A stretch of DNA of 64,000 nt from Apoda limacodes (GCA_946406115.1 OX291561.1:2100273-2164272); one strand, 5' to 3'; positions 34,737 to 45,839 are shown, counted from the first letter of the stretch. A program made the numbers and translations. Notes: generated from the sequence alone by a model not told the origin.

Positions 34737-35030
34737 ACTAGTCCTCCTAATATTATAAATGTTAAAGCTTGGATGTGTGTTACTCAATCACGCTTCAGCC
34801 ACTAGACGAATCAGGATGAAACTTGGCACACATATAGGTTAAGTCCTGAAATAGGACATAGGATAATTTTAAGCCCGAAAATTTCAAAATTCCTGCGCGA
34901 ATAACTATAGCCGAGCTTAAATGAACTATCGCTAAAGCCATCGCTTGCTATAGTAAACTTCATTAGTATAATTAAAGAGTAACATGCCAATAACCGAATT
35001 CAGGCCGGGCACAGCCGCTGCCAAAATGTA
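34737..35030 (-). repeat. Dispersed repeat, family D, copy 3
   Basis: Reverse orientation relative to copies 1 and 2. It has TAATATTATAAATG, GAATCAGGATGAAACTTGGC, TGAAATAGGACATAGG and CCTGCGCGAATAACTATAGC in the expected mirrored order, then GCCGGGCACAGCCGCTGCC at the far end. It lies in the spacer of the inverted repeat. Confidence 0.7.
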
Positions 35031-35404
35031 ATGCTAAATAAAATTGTAAAGATTTGATGTGTAAAGCGGTCAGACGTTTTTGATCATGACACGTTTAGGT
35101 TTTCTCTGCGAGCGAGCTGTAATCAACGACGGAAAACCAACAAAATCACAAAAAATTATCGAATTTTGTCTGAGCCCTCTTAAAGAATTGATCATGATGT
35201 ATATCAATATTTGCAAGAATTGAGAAATGTTTCTAGAGCATAATTAAAGTTAGTCCTTTAATTCTTACATAAAATTTGTTTGTGCGGAATCTTCAGTGCG
35301 CAAATCAGATTCGCACTTGTCTGGTTTTTATTATTCTATCAATCCATTGAAAAACATAATAACATTTCATTCCCCTTACCATTCATCCGCAAGATTTTCA
35401 AATC
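35031..35404. other. Remaining spacer, nothing recognised
   Basis: AT-rich, without a convincing frame. A 96-residue frame (35296-35586) runs from here into the right arm, but its shared half is just the mirror of a short frame at 33969-34163 and has no recognised domain. Confidence 0.5.
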
Positions 35405-35756
35405 AATTATTGGCGTGTTACTCGTATGAGCTCCCCATAAACTCAACATGTTTATTTTCAACGTTTTCCCATATTTCAGTTCACGCACCAACAGCCACAG
35501 CCCCTTTAACACATTCTGTTTTATTTCTTTTCACCCTCACATATTCAGATCAGTATTATAATCTATGTCATGTGGGAAATCTATGAAAAATGTTTATACT
35601 TGTAGAGTGTAAAATTAATTTTATGACGTGGTAAAAAAGTACAATTATACGATTGTGTAAGACTTTAGAAAATTGTGAACCCAACCTCAAAATTAGGATA
35701 ATAGAGGATTTTTTGCTCTAATTTGCATACATTTTGAACAGTAGACCTTTACCTAA

Positions 35757-35836
35757 AGCGTCCATAGGCTGCGGTGACCGCTTACCATCAGGCGGATCGT
35801 TGGGTTGTGGTTCCACCTTAATAGTATAGAAAAAAA
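35757..35836 (+). mobile_element. LINE J tail scrap inside the right arm
   Basis: Mirror of 33719-33800: TCCATAGGCTGCGGTGACCG and CTTACCATCAGGCGGATCG, followed by an A run. It is the sense 3' UTR end of a 5'-truncated J copy. Confidence 0.7.
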
Positions 35837-37087
35837 ATCGTTTATTTACCTTAACTACAGTACCTTTTGTCTATGCCTTCCATCACTCTCATCCGTTTCC
35901 CCTCTTGTACGACCGGAGCTGGCCTCAGGCGGCCTCTTGCTTAATTTTACTGAAGGAATACAGTGGTTACATTATCTTTGAAAGAAACCGTGTGGAAGCC
36001 ACTCTACTCTCCGCAACGTGTGTGGCTTTAGTTGTCGCGGAATGACACAACAAATAACCACAAACTACTGGGGTTTTATATTGCGCTTTTTTTTTCATAA
36101 CTGACAAATGATATACATTGACACTGTTTAAAATCAAAGCAAAGCTTATAATATTTCTATTTCAAAGCCTGCCATAATAAAAACAAAGCTTTAAAGTTGC
36201 TACGTACTCGTCTCCTTCTTCTACATTTTAAAAAGAGTGAATTCACTCAATCAAATTATTTTATAGTAATTTTAACTATAATTTTAGATGTTGTTCATGA
36301 GTACATAATCATACTGAAGATTAAGGTCGCCACTTTTATAAACTTACTGGATAGCACTAAATAATTATAGAGTATGAGAAGTATTTTCCTGGAAGCCTCT
36401 TTTCAACACTTCACGACTTAACTCAAGATAAATTGTGTCTCATATATTATATGGCGCTCCTGAAATATGAACTACGATCAGTACCGTCCATATTAACATT
36501 TTCCTCTGATAAGAATTTTGTAATATCATCATCATTATAGCCGATTCATGTAGAATGCTGAATATTTCATCTAAAATCCACAAAGTACGGTCCTGTACGA
36601 TTCATATTTAACACTATTCGCTTCCTTATTTTTTTACTTTATTAAATTTTTTACATTACTCTAGTTCCTTGTCTTTCACGGCTTTAGTTTTTTATAAGAC
36701 ATTAAGCTTATTCCGCGGATTTGTCCATACAGAATTCAGTTATCATCGTAAGAACCCTATAGAAATTCCTTTATTTAAACGGAATAAAAAGTATTTCATA
36801 TTATTCTCTATCCTTCCAGCCACTCCTGTGCCAAAATAATCGTTGCGATGTACAGGTTTTGACCTCGCGGTTTAAAAATACCCAAAATCCCAAATCAATC
36901 CCCAAAAAAGGGGCCAACAGTAATATGTATTTCTTATAAAACTTATATTTGAAAACCAATTAAAAGGCTAAAACCGTAAATCGCAAACACCACAAACTTT
37001 AAGCTATTTAAGTATCGACATAAATTATACATAAATTATATTGCATGAAAGCATTGTTCGTGATTGTTTCTCCAGTTCTACGAAGCG

Positions 37088-37348
37088 TCATAATTCAACA
37101 ATAATATGGCCGCCGCAGCCGGGACACCGCCAACGTCGACGTTTTGAATAAAAATTAAAAACCTGAACAAAAGCCTCGCCATTTTGTCTTTCACCAAAGC
37201 CTTTGTAAATTGAAGTGAAGACATGAAATTCATTATTCGTCCCGTGAAAGCAATTCAAGTGAACCAAACGGGACATTGTGTACTTTACTTCCTTCTGTGA
37301 ATTCAAAATGCTCACACGTTCGACAAGTATTTCATTGTCTGGTATCAT
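37088..37348 (-). CDS. 86-residue open frame in the right palindrome arm, unknown
   Basis: Mirror of the frame at 32182-32442, with the same start (MIPDNEILVERVSILNSQ), length and stop. The differences are V for I in QKEVKYT and F for L in VQVFNFY, plus one silent change in the CPGCG Pro codon. Three changes in 261 bases look fewer than in nearby non-coding parts of the arms, which could mean constraint, but the sample is small. No recognised family; treat as hypothetical. Confidence 0.25.
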   Translation of the reverse strand: MIPDNEILVERVSILNSQKEVKYTMSRLVHLNCFHGTNNEFHVFTSIYKGFGERQNGEAFVQVFNFYSKRRRWRCPGCGGHIIVEL

Positions 37349-38032
37349 TAAAGGGTCCTATTTTAGGTTTAATTGATAACTTAAGTATTTTAAAAAGGCT
37401 AAACGAATCTTTGAGGGGTTCTTTATTTAACAGCGTATGATACACTAATGGACGTTTTAGAAATATTTAATATAGGTAAGTTAGTATAAATATGAAAATA
37501 TTCTGAAAAATCGAATGAATAAGATTGTTTGTTTCGGTTAAGTAATTGAATAATTTGGGGTTTTTATAACTCGAAGTAACTGCTGGGTATTGAATAATCA
37601 AAAATGTGTAGGTTGAAAGGATGAATGGTATAAAGAAAGGGAATGATCATATTACGGCTGATGCAATCGCTTTCAATAGCCTAGCTAGTGAAAAGATGCT
37701 GTCCATCACGTAATCATCTGGGTTTTAACCCATAAAGAACAACAATGAACGTTCATATTATTAGAGGAAGCCAATCGTATTATCAAAACAGAAACTGAAA
37801 ACAATATATTGTTTCCTTTTAGTAGGAACTGCTTATAGCTTATAAGCAAAATTACACTAAAACTATTTTCTGACAAATTGAATTTTTAATAAGTAATGAA
37901 TAATTAAAAACGTTTTTAAAGTAATTTTCTGCAATTTTCGTGTGACTTTTCTACTCCTCCTATCCTCATACGTTCCCACTGTTGACTGTTAAGGCATGGC
38001 CTTTCCCACTTTAGGCGGAGGCGATTTATACC

Positions 38033-38439
38033 ATAGTCTTCACGTCATTAAGAAAATGGGGTTTTAAGTGCAAAGGCATCAGATTTTCATTTTGGCAACT
38101 TTTAATGCAGGTCGGTACACTACTGTTTTATCAACTTCACATGACTGAATATTAAAATGGTATCAAAGCCAGCATAATTGTATAAAAAATAAATATTTAA
38201 AATCAATGTTCGTAGCAAAACCAGCAGCATCGCTATATCGCCAAAACTAAAAAGTAGTAGAGCGCTTTACCAACGAAAGTGGATGTTGCTGCCTTTGCTT
38301 TTATGACTTATTGGTGTATAATATTTATGGGGAATACAAGTAAAGCTTTTGACTTATGGTCAAAAATATTTATTGTAATGAATTACATTTTTTTTTGATT
38401 TTAAATCTTTAAATTATAATTGAAAAAGGGTGTCCGTTC
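38033..38439. other. No gene seen
   Basis: AT-rich unique flank to the right of the palindrome; nothing recognised. Confidence 0.5.
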
Positions 38440-38745
38440 GTCCTTTCTTCAATTCGTATCGAGAGTAACGAACGTGATGTAATGCTCTATGAATTGCATC
38501 ACATGGGTTTAAGCGGATCATGTAAAAGTAGTCACGGGTTCACGTCAATATTGTCACCGGTTCGTATATATGTAATTACGAGTCTTCGTGAATGTAGTCA
38601 TGCCTCCAAGTTAATGTAATCACGGGTCAGCATGAGCGCAGTCACGGGTACACACTAGACACGACTGTAGTCATGGTACCTATACGCGTACATAGTCACG
38701 GGTACACACTAGACACGACTGTAGTCATGGTACCTAGATGGTCAG
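38440..38745. repeat. Degenerate satellite with GTAGTCACGGG core
   Basis: The words AGTCACGGGT, TGTCACCGG, TGTAGTCATG, TGTAATCACGGG and CAGTCACGGGTACACAC recur every 25-60 bases. The last part holds two copies, about 55 bases apart, of a unit of about 42 bases that starts AGTCACGGGTACACACTAGA and ends TCATGGTACCT. It looks like an array that decayed, with a late local duplication at its right end. Confidence 0.75.
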
Positions 38746-39210
38746 TTTGTCAAAATCAAGAAGTCGTGAATTTAGTTTTTATATGTACATTATTCAATTA
38801 GTTAGTTTTTGACATCATTTTTGACGGTACCAACTGTACTCTATAGCTTAAAATTAATAACAAGTCCAGCGCGATACTGGACATGAGGAGTAAATGTTAC
38901 GTGATTTGTTTTAATTAATTTTATGTGTATAGCACACGACACTAGAAGAGGCGACGCGACAGGAATTTGCAAGAGATGAGAATAACCGAGGAAAATGAGG
39001 AAAGATTTTTTTATGTTTATATTAATAACTTATGTAATGTCGTAATTAATATCAATATTTAATCTCCGTAACTTTTTGATTGAATTATTTAGAGTTGTTT
39101 TATGTAAAAAGTTAAATAGATTTTTTAAAGTGAATTTTACAAATATGTGCCAAAAAAACAAAACCTCGTTTGTGGTTCGGTGTGACCTCATTATATATTT
39201 TTTTTCATTA
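38746..39210. other. No gene seen
   Basis: AT-rich. Overlapping short frames on both strands at 39030-39261 show no recognised domain. Confidence 0.5.
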
Positions 39211-39475
39211 AATACTTTTGCACTGGACATTACTGACAGTGCCTTTTGGTACCAAACTTAGCAAAACTTGTAGGTACAATGGATGGATACCAAAAAACGG
39301 ATACAATAGGTACTTTTTTTGTAAATACATACATAATATATAGAAAACTCCCAGACGAAAGATGAACACAGAAATAAGTCACTTAAATGTTTGTCTTGTG
39401 CAGGAATCGAACCAACGCCCCTTAGTTCAGTAGGCAGGTTACCAATACCGGTACCCGCTGAGTCACCGATCGAAA
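39211..39475 (-). mobile_element. SINE A, copy 2 (tRNA-derived)
   Basis: On the minus strand the head has CGGTGACTCAGCGGGTACCG and a B box, GTTGGTTCGATTCCTGCAC (about 39398-39416). The tail ends with AAGTTTGGTACCAAAAGGC, CACTGTCAGTAATGTCC and a T- and A-rich end. Same architecture as copies 1 and 3. Confidence 0.75.
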
Positions 39476-40718
39476 TAAAATAGAGGAGATTTATCCATAA
39501 ATATAATTAAAAAATATAAAATTAAAGTGTTATAACGTTGGGCGCTGTTCAGATTTATAATTTATAAAGGCTATGACTGACGGTATGCATGAAAATGGAT
39601 GTTTCGACTGTGTTTCCGGGTGAACCGATGAAATGAAATTTACTAACGAGAGGCTATTTAGAAGCCTAAGGCCGAAGACCGCAGGATTTAATGACACGAA
39701 TTTGTAATTTCCGTACCAGCCGTGTTACACACTATGTTTTTGATCACATTTGCGAGTAAATAAATAAAAATATGAGTTAACTTACATACTTAAAAATTTG
39801 CTTTACAATTTTTAAAACCACAATAAAAGTATGGGTTTAAAGATTCACGGTGAATATCGCTATTACACATAATTTTATACTCTTATTTTTTCGGTAAATC
39901 CCGGTGAGAACCCCGTATAACATTATATGTCACAATAAAAGTTTTTCTACTTACCTTAGTGTGTAAATGTTTATCGTCAGGAGCTTTATTAATAAGTAAA
40001 AATTAATATTATTTTTTTTTACATTTTCTCCCGTAAGTATCTACCTTCGATTTTCTATTCTCAGTCTGACTTCCTTTTCAAAAATGCTGTCAATTTTATA
40101 TACCTACTGTTCAATATTGATGTAATTTTTGGACTTGAGAGTGGTCTTCAACTCAGAGTAAATTACCCATAGGGAAGACGGTTCGTATCTTTTGGCAATT
40201 TCCCTGAAGCAAGCTAATAGGACATTATCTGAAAACGAACTCATTTTTTTCTTGTTTCTCCAGGTAATAAAGCTGGCGTATGCGGTTAAGTACCTACTTG
40301 TCTTTAGGCTTCGGTGGTAACAGGTTCATATTTATATCTTGAGCCCCATTAAGACGACTATCTAAACCAACTTCTCAAAAAAGGTCTATCTTACTTATTC
40401 TAGATTGAAGAATAATTTAATTACAGAGCTGAGAAAAATACAGAAGGTGGGGAAAGGCATAACCTTAAGAAAAATTTAAACAGAATTTTTAAAAAACCCT
40501 AAGAATTTAAGAAAAATAAACATCATAAAGGCTCCTAAATAAGTTTTACTTGTCTAAGATCTCGATATTTTGTAAGAGTATCATATAAATTTTTAATGCA
40601 CTATATAGATATATTTAGATATTAAAGGAAAAATCGAACAGAGTTTTGATACAGCGCCTAGTTGTTTTTTTAAATAAAATAAAAACCTAAATACGAGTAT
40701 AATTTTTGTAGTTTATAA
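39476..40718. other. No gene seen
   Basis: AT-rich, with A-rich runs near 40430-40520. No coding frame or known repeat recognised. Confidence 0.5.
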
Positions 40719-41620
40719 TATACACACCGGCACAATTACCGGAACACAAAAAAAGGATTTGAACGAATGGCAGCAGGTTCTCTTTACTGATGAGTGCAGA
40801 GTTCTTTTAAAACAGATCGATGGGAGACAGCGTATATGGAGACGCAAAGGAGAACGCCACATACAGTCTAATTTTGAACACACAGTGGCTTATGGTGGCG
40901 GCTCGATTATGGTTTGGGGAGGGATATGTTTGGGAGCTCGCACGGAGTTTGTGATAGTCACAGGAGGGACTATGACAGCAGATCGATACATCAGAAACAT
41001 TTTAGAAGAACATGTTGTACCATTTGCCCCATTTATTGGTGACGACTTTATTCTAATGCAAGATAATGCTCGTGCTCATAGTGCACAATCGGTACAGGCA
41101 TATCTGAGCCACGTAGGTATACCGGTGATGCAGTGGCCAGCAAATTCCCCCGATATGAATCCGATAGAGCATGTCTGGGACTTGCTAAAAAGAAGGGTTA
41201 AATCCAGAATGCCACCCCCCAACAATCTGAATGAACTTGGAAACGCATTACTTGAGGAGTGGGAGCGGTTGCAAGAAATCATCGATAACATAATCTGTAG
41301 CATGCCCAGACGAATGAAAACCGTAATCAGCGCAAGAGGGGGAAAGACTAGTTATTAATTTTTCTTTAATATTATTGTTAAATCATTTAATGCTTACTTT
41401 TTTTTATTTTTTATGATGGTTCATAATCATCTAAAAATTTCACTTATTTTAAATTTCTTTATTTTTCAATAAAAAGTAACGAAGACTTTTCAAAGTCGTT
41501 GTTAAAAGATGTTAATCAATTTGTTATTTTGTGTCTAATTACATTTTCGTCAAATATATGCGTTATTATCTCATAGTCTCACTTTATTTTTCTGTTCCGC
41601 TAATTGTGCCAGTGTGTATA
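40719..41620 (+). mobile_element. Tc1/mariner-type transposon, internally deleted
   Basis: The left end TATACACACCGGCACAATTA plus CCGGAACA is mirrored by the right end, whose reverse complement reads TATACACACTGGCACAATTA plus GCGGAACA (two mismatches over 28 bases). TA at both edges fits the TA target preference of this superfamily. The whole unit is only 902 bases, and the transposase begins about 40 bases inside the left end, so the part coding the DNA-binding domain has been lost. Confidence 0.88.
40759..41358 (+). CDS. Tc1-type transposase, catalytic domain only (DD34E)
   Basis: The open frame of 199 residues has no ATG at its left edge (it opens at TTG in a NEWQQVLFTDE context). It carries the full catalytic triad: D11 in LFTDECR, D102 in LMQDNARAH and E137 in DMNPIEHVWD, with 34 residues between the second D and the E. 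Also typical are GGGSIMVWGGI near 46-56 and WPANSPDMNPIE before the glutamate. Full-length family members are about 340 residues; the missing N-terminus is the paired helix-turn-helix DNA-binding region. Without it the product should not bind its ends by itself. It has no internal stop, so the copy is young or constrained. Confidence 0.85.
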   Translation: MNEWQQVLFTDECRVLLKQIDGRQRIWRRKGERHIQSNFEHTVAYGGGSIMVWGGICLGARTEFVIVTGGTMTADRYIRNILEEHVVPFAPFIGDDFILMQDNARAHSAQSVQAYLSHVGIPVMQWPANSPDMNPIEHVWDLLKRRVKSRMPPPNNLNELGNALLEEWERLQEIIDNIICSMPRRMKTVISARGGKTSY

Positions 41621-43067
41621 GTTTATTTTTCGCTTTTAGAATTACTCTTAATCATGATTAAGGTCAAAGACATGTTTTTCATTATAAATAATAGCTTGTT
41701 TAAATACTTTAACTGTTTGGAAATAATGAGCCAATTGAATCGGAATAAAAAGTAGCTCATAAACTATCTTTGTGAAAAAAATCTCGTCGACTCCTAGCTC
41801 CCATGCTGAGTTATGTTAGGGCAACTACACGCACACACTTTCGCATTTATAAAAATAGTATGGATTCTGTAAATCACACTACCTTATTCTAACCAAGGTT
41901 ATTACTTATCAATTTGAATCATAAATTATCATTTACTTTAACTTGTCCTAAATTATTGTGACGTGTGCGAGCCCTTTTCCCACAACTACGTTTAAAAACT
42001 CTCACTCACTCGGCCGCGTCTTACTATATATTTTGGCTAAAGTTAAAACTTTTTGATTGCTAGTGTTGTTATAAGTTGAACCACTTCAATATGGCGACTG
42101 TAGTTTTAAATTTTGACTAGCGGGTCAGAAAACAATGTTGTACTGCAAGTGGTCGCTTGGCGCGTAGTTCAGAACCTATACTAAAGATGGCACTTTTTAC
42201 ATGCTTGATAGAATAGATAAAACAGTACTTAAAGTCTTCGTTTTATTTAATCGTACAGCTAGAGCGTGCAATGAATTATATAGCCCGTGGGTATAATAAG
42301 CTCCCGCTTTGCCTTGAAGTAGAAAGATTTACAAAGAAAAAGCCCGTGGGAGTAATTAAGGTCTTAGGACCCACTTTACCAGTACGTAATGACACTGTTT
42401 ACGAGTAAGTGTGAAGAAAATAGTTATACCCACTAACGTAACGCATTAATCGTAGAGATGGACATTTTATTGAAAACGAAAAATATAGGTTTTATCCTCA
42501 TAATGCACGTGTTTTGTGTATCATCCAAAATATAGAACACGGGTAACGATTTCATTTAACGTCTGAGCGACTTTGTGAGGCTGTCGTCTAGAAAATTATT
42601 GTTATGCCGGAAATGTAGGAGTTACGTTTTCCATTACGGTCCGTGGTATGAGACGATGAAAGTGAAACATGGAACTGTGAGTCATATAAAAAAAAGGGTT
42701 TCAGGCGGTAAAATATACATACATTTATTTATAAAAAAATTATAATCTTACATTGCGTTAAATAAATACATTTTATTTTAGATAAGGCAGATACAAGAAA
42801 ATCGCGCTAAATGGATTTTTTATGCAAATTAATTTACAAAACTGTAGAATTGAAAATATGTGTATTAACTTATAAGTTAATTTTCATGTTTGTTTTAATA
42901 CTAGTGCAAGTAAAAGAAAATCAGCAAAGTCGTTTAAATTAAGTGGGATAGTGAGATTACTATTAAGCACTAAAGCTTAAAATCATTTTAATTTCTGTTC
43001 AATTCGTTGAGTCATACAAATTAATTTCTTGATAGAATCAGGCGTTACTTTGCGGAAATTCATTATT
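41621..43067. other. No gene seen
   Basis: AT-rich. At about 41815-41870 a short scrap resembling the tail of repeat family D (TTATAAAAATAGTATGGAT) occurs. Two related words (AGCCCGTGGGTATAATAAG and AGCCCGTGGGAGTAATTAAG) lie at about 42281 and 42342; their meaning is unknown. Confidence 0.45.
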
Positions 43068-43290
43068 ATGATAAAATATTATTACCTTGCAAATCCGCTT
43101 CAAAAAATTCAGTAGCACTCACGTGCAGAAGTACACCATCCACATGTAGGAGTGCACCTACCTCGCTCTCTCCTTATGTGGACGATGCCAACTTCACCAC
43201 AACGCCACCACCAAATTGATAACAAAACTCGACACGTGAGTGCTACTGAATTGTTTTTAGCGGATTTGCAAGGTAATAATATTTTATCAT
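43068..43290. mobile_element. MITE of 223 bp with inverted ends of about 60 bp
   Basis: The left end ATGATAAAATATTATTACCT, through TGCAAATCCGCT and AGTAGCACTCACGTG, is mirrored by CACGTGAGTGCTACTGAATT, GCGGATTTGCAAGG and TAATATTTTATCAT at 43230-43290. The middle of about 110 bases is GC-richer and non-coding (TCGCTCTCTCCTTATGTGGA). Arms differ at a few bases only. Confidence 0.85.
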
Positions 43291-43320
43291 AAAATTAATT
43301 TCTTTTGAATTAAATAAATC

Positions 43321-43580
43321 AATATTTTTGGACATTGCACACAGCGCCGTCTGGCCCCAAAGTAAGCAAATTTTGTGTAATACCCGGTGATACCAGGCAA
43401 CAGATACAAATACATATTATTTATTACTTTTTTTTGTAAATACATACAATTCATACATAAATACACCTAGACTCAAGACAAAACCAGATGTTTATCATGT
43501 TAATGTTTGTCCAGTGCGGGAATCGAACCCACACCCGTTGCCCAACAGCCAGCCACACTACCAACTAGGCTGCGATATAT
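43321..43580 (-). mobile_element. SINE A, copy 3 (best preserved)
   Basis: On the minus strand the head reads CGCAGCCTAGTTGGTAGTGT with an A box (TAGTTGGTAGTG, about 43556-43567). About 35 bases later comes a B box, GGGTTCGATTCCCGCAC (about 43514-43530). The tail ends TTTGGGGCCAGACGGCGCTG and TGTGCAATGTCCAAAAATATT. The head is tRNA-like and carries an internal Pol III promoter. It is not a functional tRNA gene: no intact acceptor stem was found and it is fused to the SINE body. Confidence 0.85.
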
Positions 43581-43953
43581 ATAAAAAATAACTCTATTTC
43601 TTGCACTATTATTACTACAATTAAAAAGTATATAAACACTACTTATTTTATCGTAATTCCCACAAAACTAATGTTTTCACTTTTCCTTAACCCGTTTAAT
43701 CATACAAAATACCTTCATAATCCGAATTGAGCCATAAATCTCTAGAGAATTTAACCTGAAGTTAACTAATTGATATTATAAATTCCTATTTATTTATTGG
43801 CTTGTATAATCTTAGGTCAAGTATCTACATTATAAATTAGATTTATCATTTATTTATTTTAATTTACATAGGTTATAATTTAAAATAAATTAAAACTATT
43901 AGGTTGATAAAATTTTATATCAAACGAAGTCAAAGTGATGTAAACCCGTTTTT
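43581..43953. other. No gene seen
   Basis: AT-rich, non-coding, no recognised repeat. Confidence 0.5.
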
Positions 43954-44350
43954 AGGGTTCCGTACCTGAAAGGTAATTAGGAACCCTATAACTAATGCTT
44001 CGCTGTCCGTTCGTCCGTCCGTCTATCACCAGGCTGTATCTCATGAACCGTTATAGTTGGACAGTATAATTTTCACAGTAGATGTATTTCTATTGCCGCT
44101 ATAACAAAAAATACTAAAAAACAGAAAAAATAAATGTTTAAGATGGCTCCCATACAACAAACGTGATTTTTTTGCTCGATACCGATTACGGCAACAGGTA
44201 GATACTTAAAATATTTACAGAATATAGTCACTTAAAAATTAAAATATAACAAATATTTAAGAGGGCTCCCAAACAACAAACGTGTTTCTTTTTTGGTATG
44301 GTACGGAACCCCTCGTGCGCGAGTCCGACTCGCACTTGGTCGATTCTTTT
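43954..44350 (+). repeat. Dispersed repeat, family C, copy 2
   Basis: Starts AGGGTTCCGTACCTGAAAGG and ends GGTACGGAACCCCTCGTGCG then CGAGTCCGACTCGCACTTGG. It is longer than copy 1 because an internal block with CTCCCATACAACAAACGTG and then CTCCCAAACAACAAACGTG is doubled. Start and end show the inverted GGGTTCCGTACC pairing clearly. Confidence 0.8.
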
Positions 44351-45839
44351 ATGGAACTGTTAACTTTTTAAATATTTTTTTCCAGGCACGAGTTTCTGTA
44401 GGACAAATATAATGATTTACAGTAGGTATAGGTACATGTAGTGCATATGTACAAGTACTTCGTTCTTGAAGATTGTATTTCTGATTTCACAGTTCACTTT
44501 CCATAAGATTCAAAAACAAAATACATTTCTGCAAAACAAATATGTAAGTATTTGTTCAGAAATTGCGATTTCAATTCTGTTACAAAGTCTGCGGTTTTGT
44601 ATTTTGTATTGTATTTCATTGTGTTCGAACCATGCTTTTGTTCAACATGAAAAATTGCAATTTTATTTGGACAAAATTTTCTATTTTCTCAGATTCTGTT
44701 TCAAAAGCACAGTTTAAAGTTCTCGACTGCACAGTGAAAAATAAAATTAGCAATAACCGAAACAACTATAGGTGTTTTGTACCTGTCACTATTAACAAAA
44801 CGTTAGGTAAAGTTTTTTTACAAAAGCTCAAATATTGATTGCCTTTTTCAGACATCAAAAAGAGACAAGCGGCCTAATTATCCATGACCCATGTAAAAAT
44901 ACCTTTCAAATGATACGTAACTTATGTCTATTGGACCGGGTACCAGGTTCCATACGTATATGCTCATAATCCTTTAGGTGCTTAAACCCCAGCAGCTCAT
45001 AAAGTTGCATTAATTTCCATGTTTCTTTTATTGTCACTTGCACATTTTTTCTTCCACGTAAAAATCACAAATATTTAAGCACTAAATATTTAAAAAATAC
45101 TCAAATCGAATAAAATTAAATCTGGTACTATTTGCCCGCACTGCAACATGTTAGCGGCACCACCGTACCATCGCTAGAGACGCGAAACTAATTTGTCTCG
45201 AATTTATTGTATTTAAAATATTGATGTGTAGATACGTTTATACTGTATTTTTTTGCAAAATAAATCCGTCGTCATGTCAGGTGCTAAACCTCCACTGCTA
45301 GACGCTGGACGTCTTCTCCTTAGTTTTTGCATTTTATCGATATCTTACGGCCCTAACCAGATCGCCAGTTGACCTAGTCTCTGACCTAGGAGGCCGTTTA
45401 ACTATGACACACACACAAACACACGCACACGATTTCTGTTTGATAATCTTATTTTTGTATGGCTGTTGGTTATCGAAATAAAAAAAAAATATACAGAGCG
45501 TTGAAGTTAAATTTTTTATGAGAATTATTTAATGAGAATTCTTTTTGGATTTCGACTTGTTATTTTTTTATCATTTCGTAAGGGCCACGGATTTTGAAAA
45601 TACCTACTGCGATTAAAAATATATTATTCACAGACAGACACATAGAAAATTGGAGGCGCATTGGCTTATTAGAACGGTCCCGTTGGCCTGAAGTTGAGTA
45701 TTGTCTTACTATCATTCAACCTACTGTCTACCTTACTAACATGATCTTTACCACTAACAAAGCTAGTATGGTTGTTAAAATCCTTCGGGCCTTATCACTA
45801 TACATCAGAGATAATTCCTTTATACTTAATAAGGAGTGC
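44351..45839. other. No gene seen
   Basis: Frames at 44466-44838 are rich in Phe, Cys and Lys and overlap each other, typical of AT-rich chance frames. The frame at 45594-45917 has no recognised domain and ends in the GC-rich patch that follows. A short CA-rich run lies at about 45404-45430. Confidence 0.45.

Larger units (their letters stand above)
35405..38032 (-). repeat. Right arm of the long inverted repeat
   Basis: The reverse complement of 31540-34150 with a few percent of differences by eye. It has an extra segment of about 50 bases (37687-37744, containing GGGTTTTAACCCATAAAGAA) that the left arm lacks. The outer end GGCGGAGGCGATTTATACC mirrors the left start. No matching target-site duplication is visible at 31535 and 38035. 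Confidence 0.95.

Noticed and set aside
33969..35586. Frames of 64 and 96 residues shared between the palindrome arms
   Set aside because: They are mirror readings of the arm ends; one is extended by unrelated spacer sequence, and no domain is seen.
31540..38032. Palindrome as a simple assembly or read-hairpin artefact
   Set aside because: Scattered substitutions and an indel of about 50 bases between the arms are not expected from reading one strand twice; still worth a long-read check.
43514..43567. tRNA gene on the minus strand
   Set aside because: A and B boxes are present but the sequence is fused to a SINE body, has two sister copies with the same tail and lacks a complete cloverleaf by eye.
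44466..44838. Two overlapping frames of 83 and 91 residues
   Set aside because: Phe, Cys and Lys content follows AT-rich composition, no domain is visible, and they overlap in different frames.
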